A stretch of DNA of 64,000 bases from Regnicoccus_A sp014224355 (GCF_050920705.1 NZ_CP154799.1:1302001-1366000); one strand, 5' to 3'. Counted from the first letter of the stretch, positions 52,752 to 63,567 are shown. Numbers and translations are program-made. Notes: generated from the letters alone by a model not told the origin.

Positions 52752-53882
52752 TCAGCCGCCGCTGTCCCTGGCGCGCAGAGCCAGCTGCAGCAGGGTTTCC
52801 AGCCGGCTGTACACCGCCCAGCCCACTCCCAGGACCAGCCCCCACCACCACTGGCTGCTGAGCAACCGATCGAGGGGCCTGCTCTCGTCGTGCTCGCTCT
52901 GGCGGGGCAGCTGCCAGCCCAGCTGCAGGGCGCCGTACACCAGCAGCAACACCCAGGCAGGAATCTCGATCGGACCGAGGCTGAAGGCCAGGGAACGCCA
53001 GTGGACCAGGCTTGAGGCGGCCGCCAGGCCGATCAGGGCACTGACCGCCCCTGCGGCCCCATCCCAGCGGCGCTCTGAGGTGCGCCGCATCGCCACCAGC
53101 AGTGCCAGAGCCGTGGTGGCCAGGCTGGTGAGCATGTAACGCAGCACCACATCGGGCAGGGGCAGTGGCGACGGAGCCCGCAGGATCAGCAGCAGCAGCA
53201 GCACATTCACCACCGCTTCGCCATGGCTGTGGTGGATCCAGGGGGCGCTGATCCAGCGCCAGGCCTGGTGGGGTTCGGTGGCGTCGGCCTGCTCCAGGGG
53301 CCACTGGCGTCGCGCGCACTTCAGGGGGCCAAGGCTGAGGGCCTGCAGCAGGGCCAGGGTCAGTGCCAGCACCAGCCAGCCCTGCCAGTCCCACGACTTG
53401 AACAGCCAGTGGTCGAGTTCGCCGCTGAGCCAGCGCAGCACCAGAGCAGCCCCGGCCGCCACGGCCAGGCCGGGACCCATGGCCTGCAGCGACTCCCGCA
53501 GGGCCAGGCCCCAGGGACCATGCGCGACTCCGGGAGTTGAGCCCGGTGCGTTGGTCTTGGGGTCCGGCGCCAGGGAGACCGCCACACCTGTGGCCGCTTC
53601 GAGGAGGTCGAGAAGCTCCACCAGCACCGCCGGGGCGTAGGTGCTTCCGAGCTGCTGGGCCAGCAGCCGCACGGAGGTTTCGCGGCCCGCCCCGCTGTCC
53701 CTGAGTGCGCGCAGGAAAAGCGGCTGGCCAGCCAGATCGCGCACGGGGCCCTTGAGGCCCTCCTCGGCCCCGAGCAGGTCGACGAGCCGGTTGGCCATGA
53801 CCTTTCCGTTGGTGAGCCCCGGTGTGTCGGCCTCATGCCAGGCCCGGAGCTGCAGTCCGAGTTCACGCCCTTGGCCCTTCAC
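52752..53882 (-). CDS. Rhomboid-like membrane protein, probably without protease activity
   Basis: A 376-residue protein. The first 120 residues are soluble, with KVMANRLVDLLGAEEGLKGPVRDLAGQPLFLRAL and a conserved-looking helical region. About six membrane helices follow, with a rhomboid-like pattern: a helix start WRWISAPWIHHSHGEAVVN and a segment GAAGAVSALIGLAA in the place of the usual GxSG. The catalytic Ser is Ala there, and the later helix that should carry the His (VLLLVYGALQLGWQ) lacks it. It is convergent with the FHA-PBP (26-bp gap). The rhomboid relation is a pattern-based inference. Confidence 0.68.
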   Translation of the reverse strand: MKGQGRELGLQLRAWHEADTPGLTNGKVMANRLVDLLGAEEGLKGPVRDLAGQPLFLRALRDSGAGRETSVRLLAQQLGSTYAPAVLVELLDLLEAATGVAVSLAPDPKTNAPGSTPGVAHGPWGLALRESLQAMGPGLAVAAGAALVLRWLSGELDHWLFKSWDWQGWLVLALTLALLQALSLGPLKCARRQWPLEQADATEPHQAWRWISAPWIHHSHGEAVVNVLLLLLILRAPSPLPLPDVVLRYMLTSLATTALALLVAMRRTSERRWDGAAGAVSALIGLAAASSLVHWRSLAFSLGPIEIPAWVLLLVYGALQLGWQLPRQSEHDESRPLDRLLSSQWWWGLVLGVGWAVYSRLETLLQLALRARDSGG

Positions 53883-53930
53883 CGGCCCACCGGGAGTGCT
53901 GTGTTCACTGCTGTACCCATGGGCGCGAAT

Positions 53931-54626
53931 CTATCGATCCCTGGAGGCCAGGCCGCTGTCGACTGGCTTGTGGCTGGCTTCCGCTTCGAAGCGTGCCGCC
54001 GCCGCTTCGGTGGCTTGGCAGCTGAACAGCTCCTCAGCCAGCTTCGGCGAAATGGTGAAGGTGGTCAGGCCTGCTGCCGCCAGGCGGCTGAGATCACCCG
54101 GGGACCGCAGGCTGGCCACCAACAGCCTCAGACTCGATCCAGTGCGATCGACGCATTTCTGCATTGTGATCAGTTCCTGGTGGCCATCCCGCCCCAGGTC
54201 ATTGATCCGACCGAGGTAGGGGGCGATGTAGCGGGCACCGAGGGCTGCCGCCACCAGCACCTGGGGCGCCTCGTAGCAGGCGGTGAATGTGAGGGGAATG
54301 CCCTGGCCGATCAGGGTCACCGCCGCTCTGGCGCCGACTCTGGTCACGGGAACCTTGACCGTGATCCGTCCAGGGTCGAGCTCAGCCAGGGCCTGTGCGC
54401 AATCGCTCAGCGCGCTGGACTCACGCCCCCAGGCCTGGAGATGCAGCTCCTGGCATCCAAGATCAAGGGCACGCCGGCTGAGGGAAGCCAGGGCGTCGAT
54501 CCTGCAGGGCTGCCCTGCCTGGCGGAGCAGGGTGGGATTGGTGGTGATCCCGTGGAACAGGCCACAGGGCATCCAGGTGGCCCAGTCCTCGGGATCAGCC
54601 GAGTCGAGGAAGAAACGAAGGCTCAT
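53931..54626 (-). CDS. Transaldolase / fructose-6-phosphate aldolase family protein
   Basis: A 231-residue (beta/alpha)8 barrel of the short MipB/TalC type. It starts RFFLDSADPEDWATW. GITTNPTLLRQAG is the conserved TTNPTLL loop, the Schiff-base Lys is in RITVKVPVT, and YIAPYLGRINDLGRDG matches the YVAPYxGRxxD block. It can act as a transaldolase or as an F6P aldolase; the two cannot be separated by eye. It lies 16 bp after the atpC stop on the same strand, so it may be read with the beta/epsilon transcript. Confidence 0.88.
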   Translation of the reverse strand: MSLRFFLDSADPEDWATWMPCGLFHGITTNPTLLRQAGQPCRIDALASLSRRALDLGCQELHLQAWGRESSALSDCAQALAELDPGRITVKVPVTRVGARAAVTLIGQGIPLTFTACYEAPQVLVAAALGARYIAPYLGRINDLGRDGHQELITMQKCVDRTGSSLRLLVASLRSPGDLSRLAAAGLTTFTISPKLAEELFSCQATEAAAARFEAEASHKPVDSGLASRDR

Positions 54627-54642
54627 GCAGAGCCCACCGACC

Positions 54643-55050
54643 TCAACTGACGCGGGTGGCCTGCAGCCTGGCGCGGGAGCGTGCCAGGTCCTGCATGGCC
54701 TTCACCTTCTCGGTGCTGGGGGGTTGACCTTCGAATCCTGCCGCTTTCTGCTCGGCCTTCTCGACCTCCTGCTCGGCCTTGCCGGCATCAATGCCGGAGC
54801 CGAGTTCGGCGCCGTTCACCAGCACCGTGACTTCATTGGCCTCCACTTCGGCAAATCCACCCATCAGGGCGATGCTGGTCCAGTCCTTGCCGGCCCGCAG
54901 GCGCATCACGCCCACATCCAAGGCCGTGAGCATGGACACGTGGCCGGTGAGGATCCCCACCTGACCGGAGGTGCTGGGGAGGATCACCTCGTCGGCTGTC
55001 CCGTCAAAGACGCTCTGGTCGGGGGCCAGAACACGCAGGTTGAGAGTCAT
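54643..55050 (-). CDS. atpC: F0F1 ATP synthase subunit epsilon
   Basis: A 135-residue F1 subunit that couples the rotor and can inhibit ATP hydrolysis (atpE in cyanobacteria). The N-terminal beta barrel shows LRVLAPDQSVFDGTADEVILPSTSGQVGILTGHVSMLTALDVG, and a two-helix C-terminal tail has DLARSRARLQA. It follows beta after 38 bp. Length and sequence are standard. Confidence 0.97.
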   Translation of the reverse strand: MTLNLRVLAPDQSVFDGTADEVILPSTSGQVGILTGHVSMLTALDVGVMRLRAGKDWTSIALMGGFAEVEANEVTVLVNGAELGSGIDAGKAEQEVEKAEQKAAGFEGQPPSTEKVKAMQDLARSRARLQATRVS

Positions 55051-55088
55051 GGGGGCGAGTGCTCAGGAAGCGGATGGGGTGGTGGGAC

Positions 55089-56567
55089 TCAGCCCTTCTT
55101 GGCTTCGGAGGCAATCTTCTCAGCCTTCGCCTTGACCTGGTCGATCGTGCCGACGAGATAGAAGGCCTGCTCAGGGAGATCGTCGAGCTCGCCGGCCAGG
55201 ATCATGTTGAAACCCTTGATGGTTTCCTCCAGCTTCACGTACTCACCCGACTGGCCGGTGAAGATCTCAGCCACGAAGAAAGGCTGGGACAGGAACTTCT
55301 CGATTTTCCGTGCCCGGTCCACCGTGCGACGGTCGTCTTCGGAGAGCTCGTCGAGGCCGAGAATCGCGATGATGTCCTGCAGTTCCTTGTAGCGCTGAAG
55401 GGTGCTCTGCACGGCCCGGGCCGTGCGGTAGTGCTCGTCACCCACCACCGCGGGCTGGAGCATGGTGCTGCTGGAATCCAGGGGATCCACGGCTGGGTAG
55501 ATGCCCTTGGAGGCCAGGCCACGGCTCAGCACCGTGGTGGCATCGAGGTGGGCGAAGGTAGTGGCGGGAGCCGGGTCGGTGAGGTCGTCGGCGGGAACGT
55601 AGACGGCCTGGATCGAGGTGATCGAACCCTCCAGAGTGGAGGTGATGCGCTCCTGCAGCTCACCCACGTCGGTGCCGAGGGTGGGCTGGTAACCCACGGC
55701 GGAGGGCATCCGGCCCAGCAGGGCGCTCACTTCGGAGCCGGCCTGCACGAAGCGGAAGATGTTGTCGATGAACAGAAGCACGTCCTGCTTGTTCACATCG
55801 CGGAAGTGCTCGGCCATCGTGAGCGCCGAGAGGCCGACGCGCATGCGGGCGCCCGGGGGCTCGTTCATCTGGCCGTAGCAGAGCGCCACTTTCGACTTGC
55901 TGAGGTCCTCGGAGTTGATCACCCCGGATTCCTTGAATTCCTCGTAGAGATCGTTGCCTTCACGGGTGCGCTCACCCACGCCACCGAACACCGACACACC
56001 GCCGTGCTCCTTGGCGATGTTGTTGATCAGCTCCTGGATCAGCACCGTCTTGCCCACGCCGGCACCTCCGAAGAGGCCCACCTTTCCCCCCTGGCGGTAG
56101 GGCGCCAGCAGGTCGATCACCTTGATGCCCGTCTCGAAGACCCTGGGCTTGGTCTCCAGTTCGGTGAGCTTGGGAGCGTCGCGGTGGATCGGAGCGGTGA
56201 GGCTGGTGGAGACAGGACCCTGTTCATCGACGGGCTCCCCGAGCACATTGAAGATGCGGCCCAGGGTGGCTTCACCGACGGGAACGGAGATGGGGAAGCC
56301 GGTGTCGAGAGCCTCCATGCCGCGAACGAGGCCATCGGTGCTGCTCATCGAGACGGCGCGCACCCGGTGATCGCCGAGCAGCTGCTGCACTTCAGCGGTC
56401 AGGGCGACGTCCTGTCCGGCTGAATTCTTGCCTTCGATGCGCAGGGCGTTGAAGATCTTCGGAAGCTTGCCTGCAGGAAATTCAACGTCCAGGACTGGAC
56501 CGATCACCTGGCGAACAACGCCTTTGGTGCCGGTGGAAGCGCCGGAGGTTGCGGGTGCAGCAGCCAT
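55089..56567 (-). CDS. atpD: F0F1 ATP synthase subunit beta
   Basis: The catalytic F1 subunit (atpB in cyanobacteria), 492 residues from ATG 56567. The P-loop is GLFGGAGVGKTVLIQELI, the catalytic-Glu stretch VFGGVGERTREGNDLY, and the DELSEED-like loop LDELSEDDRRTVDRARK. The N-terminal extension is short and Ala/Thr-rich. Beta and epsilon are separate from the other ATP synthase genes, as is usual in cyanobacteria, and are divergent from groES. Confidence 0.98.
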   Translation of the reverse strand: MAAAPATSGASTGTKGVVRQVIGPVLDVEFPAGKLPKIFNALRIEGKNSAGQDVALTAEVQQLLGDHRVRAVSMSSTDGLVRGMEALDTGFPISVPVGEATLGRIFNVLGEPVDEQGPVSTSLTAPIHRDAPKLTELETKPRVFETGIKVIDLLAPYRQGGKVGLFGGAGVGKTVLIQELINNIAKEHGGVSVFGGVGERTREGNDLYEEFKESGVINSEDLSKSKVALCYGQMNEPPGARMRVGLSALTMAEHFRDVNKQDVLLFIDNIFRFVQAGSEVSALLGRMPSAVGYQPTLGTDVGELQERITSTLEGSITSIQAVYVPADDLTDPAPATTFAHLDATTVLSRGLASKGIYPAVDPLDSSSTMLQPAVVGDEHYRTARAVQSTLQRYKELQDIIAILGLDELSEDDRRTVDRARKIEKFLSQPFFVAEIFTGQSGEYVKLEETIKGFNMILAGELDDLPEQAFYLVGTIDQVKAKAEKIASEAKKG

Positions 56568-56740
56568 AGGTAGTGAAAAGGATCGCGCAGCGGGAGCACC
56601 CGCCTTAAGCGGCGCAACCTTACCACTCCAGCCAGCCGCCAGCCCCTCGGATCCCTGCGCCGCTCCGGTTGCCGACGGTGGCGGCGGTTCGGTGACCCGC
56701 ACAGGATTCCGATGGCGGGTCCGCATCGCCGACGCCTAGG

Positions 56741-56767
56741 TTGGCGCTCAACGGGCTCGAGTGCCAA
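56741..56767 (+). promoter_or_regulatory. CIRCE operator (HrcA binding site) upstream of groES
   Basis: TTGGCGCTC (56741-56749), a 9-bp spacer, then GAGTGCCAA (56759-56767): an inverted repeat matching the CIRCE consensus TTAGCACTC-N9-GAGTGCTAA, with eight of nine arm positions pairing. It lies 53 bp upstream of the groES start. HrcA repression of groESL is expected; hrcA itself is not in the window. Confidence 0.9.
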
Positions 56768-56820
56768 CTCCCCGTTGCCGTGGCGCCGAAGGCGTCACCC
56801 TGTCGCTTTTGCATGGATTC

Positions 56821-57132
56821 ATGGCTGCTGTTTCTCTGAGTGTTTCCACGGTCAAACCGCTTGGAGACCGCGTGTTCATCAAGGTGTCCGATTCGGACGA
56901 AAAAACGGCTGGCGGCATCCTTCTGCCCGACACCGCCCAGGAAAAGCCCCAGGTGGGTGAGGTGGTTCAGGTCGGCCCCGGCAAGCGCAGTGATGACGGA
57001 TCCCGTCAGGCTCCTGAAGTGAGCGTGGGCGACAAGGTCCTCTACAGCAAGTACGCCGGCACCGACATCAAGCTTGGTGGAAACGAGTTCGTGCTTCTCT
57101 CCGAGAAGGACATCCTCGCCATCGTCAACTGA
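56821..57132 (+). CDS. groES: Co-chaperonin GroES
   Basis: A 103-residue lid of the GroEL chamber. It starts at ATG 56821 (MAAVSLSVSTVKPLGDRVFIK), with the mobile loop EKTAGGILLPDTAQEKPQ and the ending GNEFVLLSEKDILAIVN. The longer open frame upstream crosses the CIRCE element, so the later ATG is preferred. It is 98 bp ahead of groEL. Confidence 0.98.
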   Translation: MAAVSLSVSTVKPLGDRVFIKVSDSDEKTAGGILLPDTAQEKPQVGEVVQVGPGKRSDDGSRQAPEVSVGDKVLYSKYAGTDIKLGGNEFVLLSEKDILAIVN

Positions 57133-57230
57133 TCGCTCGTCGTGTTCAGGGAAGCTTCCCGAACTGAAGGTTCAGGTTCGACTTTCCCAATCATTTGATC
57201 TCAATCTCTTAGCAAGGACAACATCGTTCC

Positions 57231-58865
<1,635 letters not shown>

Positions 58866-58884
58866 TCCGTCGCTTCGCGGCCGA

Positions 58885-60366
58885 TCACGACGTCCCGTCA
58901 TCTGAATCCTCTGGTTGGGAGGGGGGCTGTGCCCCTCTCCTTTTTTCATGCCCGGACCGGCTGCATCCTGCTGGCCCGTGGCCGGCCGTTTCGATCCGGA
59001 ACAACCAGGTGATCAGAGCCCCCGCCAGGCAAGGGATGGTGAGCAGCATCAGGAGCTGCTCACTGCCCCAGGTGTTGAGCAGCAATGGAAAGCCAAAAGC
59101 CGTGAGCACGGCCCCCACCTTGCCGGCGGCGGCGGCAAGCCCGGCACCCTGCCCCCGGATGGCCGTGGGAAAGACTTCTCCAGCAAGGAGATAGGTCTGG
59201 GAATTGGGACCAAGGTTGGTCATGAACTGGAACAGAGCCAGTCCGCCCAGCAGCAGTGACCAGTGACCCAGGGGTGATCCTGGGGTTGGATGGCTTCCGC
59301 TGGCTGCCAGCAGAAGGCTGCCCGCGCAGCCGAGGAAGCCGGCCATCTGCAGGCGGATGCGACCCAGGCGGTCGGTCAGCAGGATCGCAGCAGCGATGCC
59401 CAGTAGGAACGCCCCATTCACCAGCACGGCCCCTCGGGCAGCGAACAGCCGGCTGCCCAGGTCGCTGGCCGGGGCCAGCAGCAGCGGCGTGAAGATCCCC
59501 ACCCCGTAGGTGGTGATGTCCTGCAGGAACCAGGGGATGGCGCTGAGAATCAGGGCCCGTTGCTGCCCTGATCCAAGGGGCCTCCACCAGAGTCGGTCGT
59601 CCATCGGCCCGGAGCCAGGGCCGGAGATCCTCTCCCTTGGGGGTGAACGGTCAGTCGCCGGGATGGGCCTCAGGTCCAGGTCCTGGCGATTGAGCAGGCG
59701 GCGCAGCTGGAGTTCCGCCTCCTGGTGGCGCCCCTGGCTGAGCAGCCAGGGAGTGCTCTCAGGCAGCAGCAACCGGGCCAGGGCCAGCAGCAGCACCGCA
59801 CCTGCCGGCATCAGGTAAAGCACCCGCCAGGTCTCAGCCGCCGGCCAGCGCTGCAGGGCGCTGGCCGCCATAGCTGTCCCCAGCAGGGCGCCCAGGGCCT
59901 GGAAGCTGAAGGCTGCCAGCACCAGCCGGCCACGCAGGACCGACGGGAAGCTCTCCGAGAGCACCAGATGGGCCGTGGGGTAGTCGGCACCGAGGGCCAC
60001 ACCGGCCAGCACCAGCCCCGCCAGCAGCCAGCCAGGGCCGGGGCTGAGCCCCACCAGCAGCAGGGCTGCGACCAGGACCAGCATCTCCCCCACGAACAGC
60101 GATTTTCGGCCGAACCGATCGGCCAGGGGCCCCAGCAGCAGGGCTCCCAGCAGAATGCCCAGCAGGGTGGCCGCGCTCACGAGTCCCTGCGCCCTGGGGC
60201 TGAGTGTGAAAGTTTCCGCCATCAGCGGGAGGGTGATGCCCCCGCTGAAGACGATCAGCCCTTCGAACAATTTGCCGGCACTGGCCAGGGACCACAGCAG
60301 CCACTGCATCCTCGAAACCGGGCCCGCCTCGATGAGGGCTTCAAGGCTTTGGGGCTTCGCTGCCAT
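58885..60366 (-). CDS. MFS transporter (sugar-porter-like)
   Basis: A 493-residue major facilitator protein with about twelve membrane helices. Motif A is seen as GPLADRFGRKSLFVGEM between helices 2 and 3, with a second copy in the C-terminal half (LTDRLGRIRLQMAGF), and LGADYPTAHLVLSESFPSVLRGR matches the SPxxxR-type region of sugar/organic anion porters. A large cytosolic loop separates the halves. The substrate is unknown. The C-terminal tail is charged and overlaps the groL terminator. Confidence 0.9.
   Translation of the reverse strand: MAAKPQSLEALIEAGPVSRMQWLLWSLASAGKLFEGLIVFSGGITLPLMAETFTLSPRAQGLVSAATLLGILLGALLLGPLADRFGRKSLFVGEMLVLVAALLLVGLSPGPGWLLAGLVLAGVALGADYPTAHLVLSESFPSVLRGRLVLAAFSFQALGALLGTAMAASALQRWPAAETWRVLYLMPAGAVLLLALARLLLPESTPWLLSQGRHQEAELQLRRLLNRQDLDLRPIPATDRSPPRERISGPGSGPMDDRLWWRPLGSGQQRALILSAIPWFLQDITTYGVGIFTPLLLAPASDLGSRLFAARGAVLVNGAFLLGIAAAILLTDRLGRIRLQMAGFLGCAGSLLLAASGSHPTPGSPLGHWSLLLGGLALFQFMTNLGPNSQTYLLAGEVFPTAIRGQGAGLAAAAGKVGAVLTAFGFPLLLNTWGSEQLLMLLTIPCLAGALITWLFRIETAGHGPAGCSRSGHEKRRGAQPPSQPEDSDDGTS
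58915..58946 (+). terminator. Rho-independent terminator of groESL
   Basis: A GC-rich stem with one bulge (GGGAGGGGGG pairing with CCCCTCTCC across a short loop) is followed by six T residues at 58941-58946. It lies 50 bp past the groL stop and inside the 3' end of the convergent MFS gene. Confidence 0.8.
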
Positions 60367-60398
60367 CGGCGCAACTGAGCCCTCTCGGAGTGAAGGCT

Positions 60399-60887
60399 TC
60401 AGCCCGCCTTGAATTCCAGCGCCACCCCGTTGTTGCAGTAGCGCTTGCCGGTGGGCCGGGGGCCGTCATTGAAGACGTGACCCTGGTGGCCGCCGCAGCG
60501 GCTGCAGTGGTACTCGGTGCGGGGGATCAGCAGTTTGAAGTCGCTTTTGGTGGCGATGGCCTGCGGCAGTGGCTGCCAGAAACTGGGCCAGCCGGTGCCG
60601 CTGTCGTACTTCGCCGAAGAGCTGAACAGGGGCAGGCGGCAGCCCGCGCAGAGGTACGTTCCCTGACGTTTCTCGTTATTGAGCGGACTGGTGAAGGGGC
60701 GTTCGGTTCCCTCACGCCGGAGCACGTCGTAGGCGGCCGGGCTCAGGCGCTGGCGCCATTCACTGTCGCTCAGCCGCCAGCTGGGATCCGAAGCCTTCGA
60801 GGCAGCCTCGGCCTTGGCGCCACCCCAGAGTGCACTGAACATGACGGCGAAGGAGGCCAGCAGCCCACGGCGTTTGATCGGATCCAC
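60399..60887 (-). CDS. msrB: Peptide-methionine (R)-S-oxide reductase MsrB
   Basis: A 162-residue enzyme repairing methionine R-sulfoxide. The N-terminal MDPIKRRGLLASFAVMFSALWGGAKAEA looks like a signal peptide with a twin Arg, so export to periplasm or lumen is possible. The catalytic domain has two zinc CxxC pairs (CAGC; CSRC) and the active Cys in GKRYCNNGVALEF near the end. YDSGTGWPSFWQP is the conserved substrate motif. There is no fused MsrA. Confidence 0.94.
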   Translation of the reverse strand: MDPIKRRGLLASFAVMFSALWGGAKAEAASKASDPSWRLSDSEWRQRLSPAAYDVLRREGTERPFTSPLNNEKRQGTYLCAGCRLPLFSSSAKYDSGTGWPSFWQPLPQAIATKSDFKLLIPRTEYHCSRCGGHQGHVFNDGPRPTGKRYCNNGVALEFKAG

Positions 60888-60943
60888 AGGACGGGTTGGT
60901 GGTGAAGGGACGCTGGCCTGAGGGGCTGGCCTGAGGGGGAACC

Positions 60944-61174
60944 TCAGCGCAACCAGCCTGCGCTGAGCACGATCGCCAGACCAAGAAACAGGCCCAGGAG
61001 GGTCCAGCTGATCCGGTTGAGGGTGGCTTCGGCGCTGCGGGCGCTGCTGAACATCGAGCCACCGCTGCTGGCCAGGCCTCCCATGCCGTCTCCTTTGGGG
61101 CTGTGCAGCAACACGCTGCCGATCAGCAGCACCCCGACGGCGGACCAGATCCAGGTGAGAACGGTAGTGATCAT
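60944..61174 (-). CDS. secG: Preprotein translocase subunit SecG
   Basis: A 76-residue two-helix membrane protein that helps SecYE drive protein export. The first helix is TWIWSAVGVLLIGSVLLH, followed by SPKGDGMGGLASSGGSMFSSARSAEATLNRISW, the conserved cytosolic SecG loop, and the second helix LLGLFLGLAIVLSAG. It lies 21 bp after gpmI on the same strand. Confidence 0.95.
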   Translation of the reverse strand: MITTVLTWIWSAVGVLLIGSVLLHSPKGDGMGGLASSGGSMFSSARSAEATLNRISWTLLGLFLGLAIVLSAGWLR

Positions 61175-61195
61175 GGTTTCAACCTAACCAACCGA

Positions 61196-62860
61196 TCAGA
61201 CCTGGACGGCCTCGGCCAAGGCGGTCGCGGGGCTGGCCAGGTTGACCGGTTGCACCAAGGAGGTGCCGGACATGCTCTCGGGCTGAGGCAGGCCCAGGAT
61301 CTGCAGGAGGGTGGGGGCGACGTCGGCGAGGCCACCACCCTGTCGCAGGTGTGGAGCGGCCCCATGGCCCACGAGCTTGCGCTTTTCCCCCTCCACCAGG
61401 ATCACCGGCACCGGGTTGGTGGTGTGGGCGGTCCAGGGGCGGCCATCCTCCGTTTGCATCAGCTCGGCATTGCCGTGATCAGCGGTGATCAGCACGGTCC
61501 CGCCCAGGCGGTTGGCGGCTTCCACCAGCCGTCCGACGCAGCGGTCCACCGTGATGATCGCCTGCTGGGTGGCGTCCATCCTGCCGGTGTGCCCCACCAT
61601 GTCGGGATTGGCGTAGTTGATCACCACCAGGGAGTACGCACCCGTGTTCAGGGCCGCGATGCAGCTGTCGGTGAGTTGTTCGGCCGACATCGCCGGGGCC
61701 TGGTCGTAGGTGGCCACCCGAGGTGATGGAACCAGGTGGCGGTCTTCACCGGGAAACGGCTGCTCGATGCCTCCGTTGAGAAAGTAGGTGACATGGGGAT
61801 ACTTCTCGGTTTCCGCCGTGCGCAGCTGGCGCAGCCCATGCTCGGAAACCACCTGCCCCAGCAAGCCATCGAGAGACTCAGGGGGGAAAGCCACCGCCAC
61901 CGGCAGCGAGAGCTCGTACTGGGTGAAGGTGACCACGTGCAGGGGGGTGATGCGCTCGCGCTCGAAGCCATCGAAGTCGTCGAGCACCAAGGCGCGGATC
62001 AGCTGGCGAACCCGGTCGGGCCGGAAGTTGAAGCAGATCAGCCCGTCGCCTGGATTCAGGGAGCCGCCAGCGAGGCGGAGGGGTTCGAGGAATTCATCGT
62101 TGATCCCCTCGGCATAGGCCGCCTCGATGGCGTCCTGGAAAGAGAGGGGGCTGATCTCTCCCTCCTCGCTCAGCAGGCGGTAGGCCTTTTCGGTGCGATC
62201 CCAGCGGTTGTCCCGGTCCATGGCCCAGTACCGGCCACAGATGGTGCTGATCCGTCCGACTCCGGCCTCCGCCACCTGGTCTTCAATGCACTCCAGGTAG
62301 GTGATCGCGTTCTGGGGAGGTGTGTCGCGGCCGTCGGTGATGGCGTGGATGCAGACGTCACGCAGCCCGCGGCCGGCGGCCCAGCGCAGCAGGCCTCCGA
62401 GGTGGTCGATATGGCTGTGCACCCCGCCATCGGAGCAGAGGCCCAGTAGATGGAGGGTGCCGCCATCACGCAGCAGCCGGTCGGCCAGGGTGTTGAGGGC
62501 GGGGTTGGCGGCCAGGCTGCCGTCGCGCACGGCCTTGCCGATCCGCACCAGCTCCTGGCGGATGATCCTGCCGGAGCCGATCGTGAGATGTCCCACTTCG
62601 GAATTGCCCATCTGGCCGTCGGGAAGTCCCACATCCCCACCGCTGGCCTGGATCAGGGTGTGGGGATAGGCCTCCCAGAGAGCGTCCATCACGGGAGTGC
62701 TGGCACGGAGGATCGCGTTATGGCTTTCGTCGTCGCGGAAGCCCCATCCATCAAGGATGGCCAGGACCACGGGAGCCACGCCTTGATCGTTGCCCGACCG
62801 TGAAACTGACTCCTTGCGGGAGGAAGGAATTGGAGATCCGAAAGTAGGAATTGCGCTCAC
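61196..62860 (-). CDS. gpmI: 2,3-bisphosphoglycerate-independent phosphoglycerate mutase
   Basis: A 554-residue glycolytic enzyme interconverting 3- and 2-phosphoglycerate with two Mn2+. The metal/nucleophile start is VVLAILDGWGFRDDESHNAI, with the phosphorylated Ser in PDGQMGNSEVGHLTIGSGRII, and VVINYANPDMVGHTGRMDATQQAI and LITADHGNAE carry further metal ligands. ATG 62860 is chosen. The first 25 residues are non-conserved, so an internal GTG start near the LAILDG motif is possible. It ends 21 bp before secG. Confidence 0.96.
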   Translation of the reverse strand: MSAIPTFGSPIPSSRKESVSRSGNDQGVAPVVLAILDGWGFRDDESHNAILRASTPVMDALWEAYPHTLIQASGGDVGLPDGQMGNSEVGHLTIGSGRIIRQELVRIGKAVRDGSLAANPALNTLADRLLRDGGTLHLLGLCSDGGVHSHIDHLGGLLRWAAGRGLRDVCIHAITDGRDTPPQNAITYLECIEDQVAEAGVGRISTICGRYWAMDRDNRWDRTEKAYRLLSEEGEISPLSFQDAIEAAYAEGINDEFLEPLRLAGGSLNPGDGLICFNFRPDRVRQLIRALVLDDFDGFERERITPLHVVTFTQYELSLPVAVAFPPESLDGLLGQVVSEHGLRQLRTAETEKYPHVTYFLNGGIEQPFPGEDRHLVPSPRVATYDQAPAMSAEQLTDSCIAALNTGAYSLVVINYANPDMVGHTGRMDATQQAIITVDRCVGRLVEAANRLGGTVLITADHGNAELMQTEDGRPWTAHTTNPVPVILVEGEKRKLVGHGAAPHLRQGGGLADVAPTLLQILGLPQPESMSGTSLVQPVNLASPATALAEAVQV

Positions 62861-63003
62861 CCCTGACTGCCCAAATGGTCGTACAAGCGTGCTCCTGCTT
62901 CAACTTACTCCCGAAGGGTGGTCAACCTTGCAGGCGCCGCAGGGCGTCAGCTTTTGGGGACATACGAACGTCCATACGATGGAGAAACCAGATTCGGTTC
63001 TCA

Positions 63004-63567
63004 GTGAACATTCCGACCGGGCCGACGTCTGATCCGCGGCGGGTGGAGATCCTCTCCTCCGATGATCTCGCCCGCACGGTGCGACGGCTTGCCTCCCAGG
63101 TGCTTGAGGGTGTCGTCGACAGCAGGCAGCTGCTGCTGCTCGGCATACCGACCCGTGGTGTCGCTCTGGCCCGGGTGCTGGCCCAGCAGCTGGAGGAGCT
63201 CTGCGGTCACCCGATCGACCACGGAAGTCTCGATCCCACCTTCCACCGAGATGATCTCGAGCGGGTCGGCACCCGCCTGGCGGAAGCCACCCAGCTGCCC
63301 TCCGAGATCGAGGGGCGACACCTGGTTCTGGTGGATGACGTGATCTTCACCGGACGCACCGTGCGGGCGGCCCTGGAAGCTCTGCACACCTGGGGCCGCC
63401 CCGATCTGGTGCGGTTGCTGGTGATGGTCGATCGCGGTCACCGGGAGTTGCCGATCCAGCCCGATTTCTGTGGTCGCCTGGTGCCCACCAGCCGCCAGGA
63501 GTCGATCCAGCTCTGCCTGCGCCAGACCGATGGCGAAGATGGCGTGTTCCTGATCCGCTCCAGCTGA
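63004..63567 (+). CDS. pyrR: Bifunctional pyrimidine regulatory protein / uracil phosphoribosyltransferase PyrR
   Basis: A 187-residue phosphoribosyltransferase fold from GTG 63004. The PRPP loop is LVLVDDVIFTGRTVRAAL, with LLLLGIPTRGVALA as the first conserved strand and RLLVMVDRGHRELPIQPDF as a PyrR-type hallmark. PyrR can regulate pyrimidine genes by RNA binding in other bacteria; whether it does so here is not shown. A 143-bp gap separates it from the divergent gpmI. Confidence 0.92.
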   Translation: MNIPTGPTSDPRRVEILSSDDLARTVRRLASQVLEGVVDSRQLLLLGIPTRGVALARVLAQQLEELCGHPIDHGSLDPTFHRDDLERVGTRLAEATQLPSEIEGRHLVLVDDVIFTGRTVRAALEALHTWGRPDLVRLLVMVDRGHRELPIQPDFCGRLVPTSRQESIQLCLRQTDGEDGVFLIRSS

